The notes under the pieces: generated by a model
What the model was told of the DNA's origin: nothing
Seen by the model: only the letters and a program-made list of their open reading frames with translations
Database searches by the model: none
Source of the DNA: Ignavibacteria bacterium UBA4661
GTDB taxonomy: Bacteria > Bacteroidota > Ignavibacteria > Kapaibacteriales > UBA4661
NCBI GenBank assembly: GCA_002405405.1
Contig: DHLT01000060.1
Span: forward strand, 1 to 5,116
DNA: 5,116 bases
Reading direction: 5' to 3'
Position numbers and translations under genes: made by a program
In this document: one piece after another, positions 1 through 5,116 of the stretch
How the letters are laid out: each line of letters starts with the position of its first letter
Position numbering within the stretch: position 1 is the stretch's first letter

Positions 1-472
1 GAATTTCACACAACTCGCTGTAGGTATTTTTTTGGGGTTCTCCGATCTCGTATAATCTTCCCTGCTGATTCGCAGAGAATGCTTGCCATGCAAGAATATC
101 CTTATGCGATGCTTGTGTCGTGAGAATGATATCTGCACCAAGTAATCGTGCATCATCAAGATAAGCAGAACTGAGTGCCGAGAGCGTCGGAACAGCAAGA
201 AGAGCAGGACGATTACTAAAACATAATGCTTTGGCAAATGCCGCACCAATACGTAATCCTGAAAACGAACCCGGTCCTGCTGATATACACACAGCATCGA
301 TATCAGCAATGTGAATGCCCGCATTAGTACAAATCTGCTCAGTAACCACTGCTAACAATCGGTCATGTTGATGTGGTACATGTATATCACTAGAAGCGAT
401 CAATGCCGTATCACGACCAAGAGCTATACTGCATAAAGTTGATGAAGTTTCAAGAGCAAGAAGATATGCCAC
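1..472 (-). CDS. tsaB: TsaB, tRNA threonylcarbamoyladenosine biosynthesis subunit (C-terminus cut by window edge)
   Basis: TsaB is an inactive ASKHA-fold paralogue of TsaD. It acts as the scaffold of the cytoplasmic TsaBDE complex that puts t6A on A37 of tRNAs reading ANN codons. The first 157 codons are visible of a family usually about 220-240 residues long. The N-terminus reads MAYLLALETSSTLCSIALG, the family's first beta-hairpin (normally ILAIDTST.A.SVAL). The hallmark ISAGPGSFSGLRIGAAFAKA at about residues 68-87 matches GPGSFTGLRIG. The start is a GTG at 472-470. The frame is closed upstream by TAG, and no ATG lies between that stop and the LALETSS hairpin. No convincing Shine-Dalgarno is seen. 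Where many homologues have IDARxGEVY, this protein reads TTQASHKDILAW, so that segment is divergent. It lies 59 bases downstream of the 85-residue ORF and probably shares its transcript. The family call is firm; the start is less so. Confidence 0.92.
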   Translation of the reverse strand, partial: MAYLLALETSSTLCSIALGRDTALIASSDIHVPHQHDRLLAVVTEQICTNAGIHIADIDAVCISAGPGSFSGLRIGAAFAKALCFSNRPALLAVPTLSALSSAYLDDARLLGADIILTTQASHKDILAWQAFSANQQGRLYEIGEPQKNTYSELCEI

Positions 473-531
473 AACAGTCAGTATGGATAAATAAAGAGTT
501 GCCCCATGCTATCAAAGGCAAGACAAGGAGG

Positions 532-789
532 TTAATTGGGAATAATATCATAATCAGAAAGCTTTGTATCTATCTGCATACGGACAACACCATAATCAGT
601 GAGCACGCGTCCCTGTGGTGTACGCTCTGGATCATTACCACGCAATAACCACTCTTCACGAGTAATATCGCCTAACCATGTGTAGAGAGTCGGCGAGACG
701 ACAATATATCTCGGCAATGCGCCATTATGCTCGTCCATATACTCACGAACGATCAAACTGAGCGTACCAACCGGATCAAATTCTTCCAT
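532..789 (-). CDS. Small hypothetical protein, 85 aa
   Basis: I do not recognise this protein. It is acidic, with no membrane segment, signal peptide or cysteines. It opens with a helix-like stretch (EFDPVGTLSLIVREYMDEH), then a predicted strand and helix (PRYIVVSPTLYTWLGD, about residues 26-41), then a charged loop with RGNDPERTPQGR (about 50-61). It ends with strands in YGVVRMQIDTKLSDYDIIPN. The pattern 'IVVSP..Y..L' followed by a glycine loop and 'V.x.D..L.dydI' loosely resembles the A-domain of HK97-fold capsid and encapsulin-like proteins. That is inference from pattern only. The start ATG at 789 has an AAGGGA element 10 bases upstream. Codon choice is protein-like throughout. It precedes tsaB on the same strand with a 59-base gap, which suggests co-transcription. 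The overlapping 81-codon plus-strand ORF is much less plausible. Confidence 0.75.
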   Translation of the reverse strand: MEEFDPVGTLSLIVREYMDEHNGALPRYIVVSPTLYTWLGDITREEWLLRGNDPERTPQGRVLTDYGVVRMQIDTKLSDYDIIPN

Positions 790-793
790 GCTA

Positions 794-970
794 CTAGTTT
801 CCCTTGACTAAATACAGTAATATAAGTGAGTTACTACGAGCGAATATAGCAGTTTCTCTACGACACTCGACACAGATAAACAGTTTTCTCATCGTATTGG
901 TCGAATCTATCGATAAACGTAGAAAAAGCATTTCTTGTGTAAAATCTATTGCAGAACTACATAAAACCAT
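794..970 (-). CDS. Possible small CxxC protein, 58 aa (uncertain)
   Basis: An open frame of 58 codons starts at ATG 970 and ends with TAG at 794, four bases before the next gene's ATG. The residues include MVLCSSAIDFTQEMLFLRL near the start and MRKLFICVECRRETAIFAR further on, giving one CxxC knuckle (CVEC). Internal ATGs at 931 and 892 are also possible starts. The frame stays open upstream to a TGA at 1024-1022. That extension encodes a second CxxC (VCAHC) but has no ATG, GTG or TTG, only ATT at 1015. No good Shine-Dalgarno precedes any of these starts. Tight head-to-tail spacing to the 85-aa gene and the paired CxxC motifs argue for a real zinc-knuckle-like protein. The lack of a start signal and the short length argue against. 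It may equally be non-coding leader. Confidence 0.3.
   Translation of the reverse strand: MVLCSSAIDFTQEMLFLRLSIDSTNTMRKLFICVECRRETAIFARSNSLILLYLVKGN
800..805 (-). promoter_or_regulatory. Ribosome binding site for the 85-aa protein
   Basis: AAGGGA on the minus strand, 10 bases before the ATG at 789. The spacing is slightly long but acceptable, and it supports this ATG as the start. It overlaps the last codons of the preceding mini-ORF, which ends at 794, so translation of the two could be coupled. Confidence 0.45.
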
Positions 971-986
971 GTATCTTTGAAACTCT

Positions 987-1015
987 TTGACAATGCAATG
1001 TGCACATACGTCAAT
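987..1015 (+). promoter_or_regulatory. Tentative promoter for tRNA-Ser
   Basis: A perfect -35-like TTGACA lies at 987-992. Seventeen bases downstream is GTCAAT (1010-1015), which matches only three of six -10 consensus positions. TTTG at 986-989 also fits the Bacteroidota -33 element, but no good TAnnTTTG follows at the right distance. Transcription would begin near 1022, about 20 bases before the tRNA. The position is sensible but the -10 is poor. Confidence 0.22.
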
Positions 1016-1017
1016 GC
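989..1017. repeat. Direct repeat flanking a 10-bp palindrome, operator-like
   Basis: GACAATGC (989-996) and GTCAATGC (1010-1017) match at seven of eight positions and start exactly 21 bases apart, about two helical turns. Between them is the perfect palindrome ATGTGCACAT (998-1007). TTGAC (987-991) and GTCAA (1010-1014) also form an inverted pair around it. The cluster overlaps the -35-like element before the tRNA and lies upstream of the leftward genes. It could bind a regulator of either side. No regulator is recognised and chance is possible. Confidence 0.35.
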
Positions 1018-1042
1018 TATTTCAAGCTCACAATACTCTCTC

Positions 1043-1131
1043 GGAGAGATGGCTGAGTGGCCGAAAGCAACGGTTTGCTAAACCGTCGTAATGTTTAAGC
1101 ATTACCGAGGGTTCGAATCCCTCTCTCTCCG
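1043..1131 (+). tRNA. tRNA-Ser, anticodon GCU (codons AGC/AGU)
   Basis: All arms of a class II tRNA can be drawn. The acceptor stem GGAGAGA (1043-1049) pairs with TCTCTCC (1124-1130), and the discriminator is G1131. The D-arm region contains GGCTGAGTGGCC. The anticodon stem ACGGT (1070-1074) pairs with ACCGT (1082-1086) around the loop TTGCTAA, with anticodon GCT at 1077-1079. A long variable arm, GTAATG paired with CATTAC, is typical of tRNA-Ser. The T arm is GAGGG/CCCTC around TTCGAAT. CCA is not encoded: G1131 is followed by CAA, so the end must be added by the CCA enzyme. A37 (position 1080) is the expected t6A site for an ANN-reading tRNA. Confidence 0.98.
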
Positions 1132-1188
1132 CAATTTTGTGAATGAAATGCAAAACCGTTAGTAGTACTGCAACAAAGAGTTTTTCTT

Positions 1189-1225
1189 ATCCGTAATGGT
1201 TTATTAATCGTTACGGATTTTTTTT
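1189..1225 (+). terminator. Rho-independent terminator after tRNA-Ser
   Basis: ATCCGTAA (1189-1196) pairs perfectly with TTACGGAT (1211-1218). The stem can extend inward by T-G, G-C and G-T pairs to a loop of about eight bases. A run of eight T residues (1218-1225) follows at once. It lies 57 bases past the tRNA and insulates the tRNA transcript from the next gene. In the reverse direction there is no comparable T run, so it is directional. Confidence 0.85.
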
Positions 1226-1295
1226 GCACGCTTGTGCCTGTGGTAGTCTGTGCATAACGAATATCCTCTCTCCTCATTGTTTCCTACATGACATT

Positions 1296-2573
1296 ATGAT
1301 ATTCTCTCGCTCCTTCTTGCATCAAGCGTGTAAATATGCACTCATGATACTTCTCATGACCTACACAACACTATCAGCTCAACAAACTCGATGGCACACT
1401 CAAGTCGATGAAAGTATTACACAGCTTTCAGCACAAGATACATCAAAGGCAGAAAAGTTATTGCGCTCAGCATTGAAAGATGCAAAAGACACCGGCAGTG
1501 TCTATTTGTATAGGGGTACTCAACGTAGTCTTCAGCGTGATTACATTGGTGCATTATCTGATCTCAATATCGCCTTGGAACATGTGAATTCTGCAGTAGC
1601 ATACATGACACGAGGACAAATTTTCAGTGCCTTAAAAAAGTACGACGATGCCTTATTGGATTTTGATATTGCAATCAGTATTGACACGGCGAATCCCCTT
1701 GGATACATGTATCGTGGCACACACTACTCCAAAATGCAGAAAATCCAAGAGAGCAATGCCGACTTCGCTAAAGCATTATCACTTGCACCGCACAATGTTG
1801 ATGTACAACTCCAACAAGCATTTGCATTGATTCGCCTACAACAATCGACTTCAGCACTCGTTGTACTCGACCATGTTATTCAAAATAATCCGGCTATTGG
1901 TGAAGCATATTTCGTGCGAGGCAGTGTTTATCATGACATTGGAAAACATGCTCTCTCATGTACTGATTGGAAAACCGCCGCACAACTTGGCTATCGTGGT
2001 GCTATGAGCATGATTCGTCAGTTTTGTAATAAAGATTTTTCCAAGCAAGAGTTAGATAGTTTAAGCACCTATGCCATGGAAACTGTTGAAGTACAGGGCG
2101 AACGTGTTCCGACAGAAATTGTTATCGAAAAAACAAAAAACCTTGCCTATCGTGGGGAACGAGCTTTACGCTTGATGAATAGTAATTTTAACCCTGCTAC
2201 GATTTTTGGTGGAAGAAATGCCCGCCTCGCACAAGGTGCAGGCTCATTGAATCCCGGCGGTACTGTTGTAGGTCTGCCTGATGCAGGCTACTGCTCCGGT
2301 GAAGCAACACGTACGACCGATCTCGGCATTGATTGCTTGATTGTTCTCCTTCGTGAGAACATTAATGCTCTCAATGATGAACGTGCACTTGAGATGTTCC
2401 GTCGACTCTCGAATATGCGTAATCAGCTCCGCGAGGCACTCAATGGTTTTCTGAATGGCGGCTCAACTGCCGATCGGGTACGCACACCGGCAATGGCAAT
2501 CATGGAGCAAATGTCCGCCCAAATGAAAGAATTACTTGTCTATATTGATCGATTAGAAAAAGAACGCCAGTAA
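1296..2573 (+). CDS. Exported TPR-repeat protein with unrecognised C-terminal domain
   Basis: A 425-residue protein. Residues 1-28 look like a Sec signal peptide: basic N-region with R5 and K13, hydrophobic core YALMILLMTYTTL, probable cleavage after LSA28 before QQ. The protein would therefore act outside the cytoplasm. About five TPR units occupy residues 68-232, each with W/Y...G...Y..A...F..A-type positions, for example AVAYMTRGQIFSALKKYDDA (about 100-119) and YFVRGSVYHDIGKHALSC (about 205-222). The last unit ends in DWKTAAQLGY, a form common in Bacteroidota TPR proteins. Residues 250-425 are not TPR: a Gly/Asn-rich stretch (about 305-335) precedes helices that end in a charged coiled-coil-like tail (ELLVYIDRLEKERQ). 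TPRs mediate protein-protein contacts; the partner here is unknown. The frame is open back to a TTG at 1224, but that codon sits in the terminator T-run. ATG 1296 is chosen because it gives a proper signal peptide. No Shine-Dalgarno is visible. Confidence 0.85.
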   Translation: MIFSRSFLHQACKYALMILLMTYTTLSAQQTRWHTQVDESITQLSAQDTSKAEKLLRSALKDAKDTGSVYLYRGTQRSLQRDYIGALSDLNIALEHVNSAVAYMTRGQIFSALKKYDDALLDFDIAISIDTANPLGYMYRGTHYSKMQKIQESNADFAKALSLAPHNVDVQLQQAFALIRLQQSTSALVVLDHVIQNNPAIGEAYFVRGSVYHDIGKHALSCTDWKTAAQLGYRGAMSMIRQFCNKDFSKQELDSLSTYAMETVEVQGERVPTEIVIEKTKNLAYRGERALRLMNSNFNPATIFGGRNARLAQGAGSLNPGGTVVGLPDAGYCSGEATRTTDLGIDCLIVLLRENINALNDERALEMFRRLSNMRNQLREALNGFLNGGSTADRVRTPAMAIMEQMSAQMKELLVYIDRLEKERQ

Positions 2574-2577
2574 GTCA

Positions 2578-2600
2578 GTCTATATGAACACTCGATAGAC
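2578..2600. terminator. Weak hairpin between convergent genes
   Basis: GTCTAT (2578-2583) is the inverted complement of ATAGAC (2595-2600) around an 11-base loop. It sits in the 29-base gap between the TPR gene stop and the permease stop, where a two-way terminator would be expected. There is no T run on either side and the stem is only six pairs, so this is a weak candidate. Confidence 0.25.
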
Positions 2601-2602
2601 CA

Positions 2603-3721
2603 CTATGTCGTCTTACGATAATTTAGTATTGCCAAGAGATTAACAGAGACAGCGAATATCACAATAGCTGAGAATTCGGGCAGAAGATCCATGAATGTGC
2701 TTCCTTTCATGACAATCATGCGAATTGCACGAATACCATAGGCAACAGGATTGACGCGTGTAATCCATTGTGTCCATTCCGGCATTGAGTCAATGGGCGT
2801 GTATAAACCACCAAGAAGCATAAAGATCATCATAAAGAAAAATGCTATAAACATGGCTTGCTGAAGCGTTGACGACATCGTTGAAACAAGTAAACCGATA
2901 CCAAGTGCAGCACACAAAAAGATACCTGCAAAACCATAGATCGTCAAGAGTGAACCAACTGGAATTATACCGTAGACTATTCTACTGACCATCAATCCGA
3001 GCGACAGCACCACCATGCCAATCACCCAAAATGGCAAGAGTTTACCAACAATGAATTGCCATTTTTTGATAGGTGTTACATTGATTTGTTCAATCGTACC
3101 GATTTCTTTTTCCTTGACGATATTGAGTGCCGTCAAAAACATACCGATCATAACAAGCAAAATGATAAGAATACCAGGCACCATAAACCACGAATACTGC
3201 ATGAGCGGATTAAACCGATTCAGACTGGTTACCTCGATTATTCCTTGCTCTGCAAATCGCGTCTGTGGTAATAACTGTGTTCGAATCATCGCATTGTAAT
3301 CACGAATAATACTTTGCACATAGATAGCACCAAGATTTGCTTTTGTGCCATTAATTGCATTGACAGCAAGAAAAAGCGTTGCCACATTCTCCTTGACAAG
3401 CGTTCGCTCGAACCCTACAGGAATTTCTATATATAAATCAATCTTGTCTTGCTCTACCAGTTGTTGCACTGCATCATGCTTCTGATCATAGGCAACCAAA
3501 TGGAAGTACGCAGATGCAGAAATCTTCTCTACCAACTGCCGTGCATATACTGAGTGATCATGATCAATCACGGCGAATTGAACATTTTTAACATCATAAT
3601 TTGCGACTTGGGGAAGTACAGATAACTGTACAATAGGCATCACCAAGATCATACGCACGATAGCAAAATCCCGAAAGATTTGCTGGAATTCTTTACGAAC
3701 CAAAAACAGTATAATGCGCAT
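2603..3721 (-). CDS. ABC-2 type exporter permease, second subunit (YbhR-like)
   Basis: A 372-residue inner-membrane permease, close to the 368 of E. coli YbhR. A cytoplasmic amphipathic start (FLVRKEFQQIFRDF) leads into TM1 (about 21-40). A large extracytoplasmic domain follows (about 41-172), with VIDHDHSVYARQLVEKI and IEIPVGFE. The C-terminal half holds five more segments: about 178-200, 222-248, 254-280, 286-308 and 346-366. KEKEIGTIEQINVTPIKKW (about 203-221), just after TM2, is the conserved ABC-2 cytoplasmic element thought to couple to the ATPase. GLYTPIDSMPEWTQWITRVN is the usual loop before the last segment. The start is ATG 3721, preceded by AAGG. A TTG at 3748 would add nine residues but lacks support. 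It lies 27 bases after the first permease in one operon and probably pairs with it. The substrate is unknown; YbhFSR systems are linked to drug and cation efflux. Confidence 0.9.
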   Translation of the reverse strand: MRIILFLVRKEFQQIFRDFAIVRMILVMPIVQLSVLPQVANYDVKNVQFAVIDHDHSVYARQLVEKISASAYFHLVAYDQKHDAVQQLVEQDKIDLYIEIPVGFERTLVKENVATLFLAVNAINGTKANLGAIYVQSIIRDYNAMIRTQLLPQTRFAEQGIIEVTSLNRFNPLMQYSWFMVPGILIILLVMIGMFLTALNIVKEKEIGTIEQINVTPIKKWQFIVGKLLPFWVIGMVVLSLGLMVSRIVYGIIPVGSLLTIYGFAGIFLCAALGIGLLVSTMSSTLQQAMFIAFFFMMIFMLLGGLYTPIDSMPEWTQWITRVNPVAYGIRAIRMIVMKGSTFMDLLPEFSAIVIFAVSVNLLAILNYRKTT

Positions 3722-3727
3722 AAATTG

Positions 3728-3731
3728 CCTT
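3728..3731 (-). promoter_or_regulatory. Ribosome binding site for the YbhR-like permease
   Basis: AAGG on the minus strand, six bases before ATG 3721. It favours this ATG over the upstream TTG at 3748, which abuts the stop codon of the preceding gene. Confidence 0.5.
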
Positions 3732-3748
3732 GAAAACAATATCACCAA

Positions 3749-4855
3749 TCACGACAATCGTGTTTTGAATGTACGAACACCCACCACCATGAACAACACC
3801 GCCATACCAAATAAAACCGCAGTTTCTTGCAGAACACCGGAAAAAGGAAGACCTTTAATCATAATGTTTTTGACAGCGAAGAAATACCATTTTGAGGGCA
3901 GAATATTGGATATGAATTTGATAGGTAATGGAAAATTTTCAATCGGAAACATAAATCCACTGAGCATGACAGTCGGTAGCATCATTGCCATGAGTGCGAC
4001 AAGCATAGCAACCACTTGTGTGTTTGTGAAGTTGGAGATAATCAAACCAATCGCCAAGCATACTACTACAAATAAAAAACTCTCGATGAAAAGCAATAGA
4101 ACCGAGCCTCGTATTGGTACATGAAGTACAAAAACACTCAAGAGTAAAATCATCGTTACAATGCCCATACTTAGCACCAAGTATGGAATCATTTTAGCAA
4201 TGAGTACTATACGTGGTTGCATCGGCGATACCAAAAGAATTTCCATCGTACTCAATTCCTTTTCACGAACAATCGAAATCGAAGTCATCAGCACACAAAT
4301 CAACATGAGAACAACTGCCATAACACCCGGAACAAAGTTATACGAACCCTCCATTTGCGGATTGTACAACATGCGCGGCTCTACGACAATGCTATACGGC
4401 AGTTTGCGATTGAATTGCAATCCTTGCTGGTAATCGTTGATAATTGCCGTTGCATAATTCACGAGCGTTGTTGCAACATTCGGATCAGAAGCATCGGCAA
4501 TCAGTTGCACAGAGGTGCGATTCGTATGCAAGAGCGATTCCCGAAATCCGGCAGGAAAGACAACCACTAATTTTGCTGAGCCGGTACGAAAAACCTGTTC
4601 GATATCCTTACTTGTCTGTATGGTGCGAACGATCGTAAAGTATTCACTTGCTTGCAAACGTTCTGTCAGGAGTCGTGATGCCTCATCATGCGTTTCATCA
4701 AGAATTGCAATGTTGGCATTTTTTACTTCGGTACTTAATGCAAAGCCAAACAGAAAAATTTGTATGATAGGCATTCCGAAAAGAATGAGCAATGTCCTCG
4801 GGTCTCGAAGAATATGCTTGAATTCTTTGGCGATAAACGTGAGTAGAAGTTTCAT
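3749..4855 (-). CDS. ABC-2 type exporter permease, first subunit (YbhS-like)
   Basis: A 368-residue inner-membrane permease, near the 377 of YbhS. The N-terminus FIAKEFKHILRDPRTLLILF is the classic ABC-2 interface helix leading into TM1 (about 21-41, ending GFALSTEVKN). An extracytoplasmic domain spans about 42-172 and includes NIAILDETHDEASRLLTERL and VVVFPAGF. TM2 is about 174-196, followed by REKELSTMEILLVSPMQP (about 197-214), the conserved cytoplasmic coupling element. Further segments lie at about 216-245, 250-275, 279-302 and 341-361. SGFMFPIENFPLPIKFISNI precedes the last one. The start is ATG 4855 with TAGAG eight bases upstream. The frame is open to 5032, but those extra 59 codons overlap the ATPase gene in another frame and resemble nothing. 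The gene follows the ATPase by 22 bases and precedes the second permease by 27, so the three are one transcript. Confidence 0.92.
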   Translation of the reverse strand: MKLLLTFIAKEFKHILRDPRTLLILFGMPIIQIFLFGFALSTEVKNANIAILDETHDEASRLLTERLQASEYFTIVRTIQTSKDIEQVFRTGSAKLVVVFPAGFRESLLHTNRTSVQLIADASDPNVATTLVNYATAIINDYQQGLQFNRKLPYSIVVEPRMLYNPQMEGSYNFVPGVMAVVLMLICVLMTSISIVREKELSTMEILLVSPMQPRIVLIAKMIPYLVLSMGIVTMILLLSVFVLHVPIRGSVLLLFIESFLFVVVCLAIGLIISNFTNTQVVAMLVALMAMMLPTVMLSGFMFPIENFPLPIKFISNILPSKWYFFAVKNIMIKGLPFSGVLQETAVLFGMAVLFMVVGVRTFKTRLS

Positions 4856-4863
4856 GGCGGCAT

Positions 4864-4868
4864 CTCTA
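4864..4868 (-). promoter_or_regulatory. Ribosome binding site for the YbhS-like permease
   Basis: TAGAG on the minus strand, eight bases before ATG 4855. An ATG at 4863-4861 is out of frame with the permease. The site lies in the 22-base gap after the ATPase stop and marks 4855 as the likely start. Confidence 0.4.
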
Positions 4869-4877
4869 AAGAAAATA

Positions 4878-5116
4878 CTAGTCAGCGGAGCGCACTGCTT
4901 TACGAGCAAGCGCATGAAATACCTCGTCCATTGTCTGAGCAGAAAATTGCTTACGTAAATCTTGAGGAGATGCGAGAGCTTCAATGGAACCATCAACCAT
5001 AATCGAAACACGATTGCAATACTCGGCTTCATCCATGTAGTGAGTCGTTACAAATGCTGTAATACCTCGGGCTGCCGCTTGATAAATTAGATCCCAAAAT
5101 TGTCTGCGGGTAATCG
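4878..5116 (-). CDS. ABC exporter ATP-binding protein, C-terminal 78 residues (YbhF-like)
   Basis: Only the last 78 codons are in the window; the gene enters from the right edge and stops at TAG 4880-4878. The fragment starts at ITRRQFWDLIYQAAARG, matching the helix after the D-loop in export ATPases. Next is TAFVTTHYMDEAEYCNRVSI, containing the switch (H-loop) histidine that contacts the ATP gamma-phosphate. It continues with IMVDGSIEALASPQDLRKQF, the strand-helix ending typical of nucleotide-binding domains. A short tail rich in Ala, Lys and Arg closes the protein. The Walker A, Walker B and signature motifs lie outside the window. E. coli YbhF carries two fused ATPase domains; whether this one does cannot be seen. 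It is the first visible gene of the operon and presumably powers the two permeases. Confidence 0.93.
   Translation of the reverse strand, partial: ITRRQFWDLIYQAAARGITAFVTTHYMDEAEYCNRVSIMVDGSIEALASPQDLRKQFSAQTMDEVFHALARKAVRSAD

Noticed and set aside
525..531. Perfect AAGGAGG Shine-Dalgarno-like string on the plus strand
   Set aside because: The only nearby start, TTG 536, gives a five-codon frame. It lies in the gap between two leftward genes and is most likely chance.
403..648. 81-codon plus-strand ORF
   Set aside because: It is antisense to the start of tsaB and to the 85-aa gene, has no family resemblance, and its composition looks like a shadow.
1226..1237. Small hairpin GCAC-GCTT-GTGC just after the terminator T-run
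   Set aside because: Only four base pairs, so not distinguishable from chance; not called as a promoter or operator for the TPR gene.
1095..1277. 60-codon minus-strand ORF ending in GERGIRTLGNA
   Set aside because: Its end is the antisense of tRNA-Ser, a well-known source of false protein entries, and it crosses the terminator.
1224..1295. 24-codon N-terminal extension of the TPR protein from TTG 1224
   Set aside because: The TTG is inside the T-run of the terminator and the extension would bury the signal peptide.
3015..4958. Several plus-strand ORFs of 64-147 codons
   Set aside because: All are antisense to the two permeases, mutually overlapping, and show no recognisable domain.
4856..5032. 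59-codon N-terminal extension of the YbhS-like permease
   Set aside because: It overlaps the ATPase gene in another frame; family length and the ribosome binding site both favour ATG 4855.

Overview
The window looks like chromosomal DNA from a Bacteroidota/Chlorobi-type (FCB group) bacterium. I infer this from moderate-to-low GC, mostly weak Shine-Dalgarno signals, a DWKxAAxLG-type TPR repeat and ABC-2 permeases of the kind common in that group. The assignment is an inference; no rRNA or other decisive marker is present. There is no sign of phage integration, insertion sequences or CRISPR.

Layout. Positions 1-970 hold a leftward gene group. It contains a probable tiny CxxC ORF (794-970, uncertain), a convincing but unrecognised 85-residue protein (532-789), and the first 157 codons of tsaB (1-472, running off the left edge). 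tsaB encodes a subunit of the tRNA t6A37 modification machinery. Positions 970-1042 are the spacer between this group and a rightward tRNA-Ser(GCU) gene (1043-1131). The spacer carries a palindrome and direct-repeat cluster that could be an operator or promoter. A clear intrinsic terminator (1189-1225) follows the tRNA. A rightward gene (1296-2573) then encodes an exported TPR-repeat protein with an unrecognised C-terminal half. Thirty bases later it meets, tail to tail, a leftward three-gene ABC exporter operon that fills 2603-5116. The order of transcription in that operon is ATPase C-terminus (cut by the right edge), first ABC-2 permease, second ABC-2 permease, matching ybhF-ybhS-ybhR.

How the parts relate. 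The two permeases are similar in length but clearly different in sequence. They probably form a heterodimeric membrane pore driven by the ATPase; a HlyD/YbhG-type adaptor would be expected further right, outside the window. TsaB and the tRNA are functionally linked: tRNA-Ser(GCU) reads AGU/AGC codons and carries A37, the position that the TsaB-containing complex modifies. The TPR protein is probably periplasmic or surface-associated and has no evident tie to its neighbours. The least explained parts are the 85-residue protein, the CxxC mini-ORF next to it, and the repeat cluster at 987-1017.
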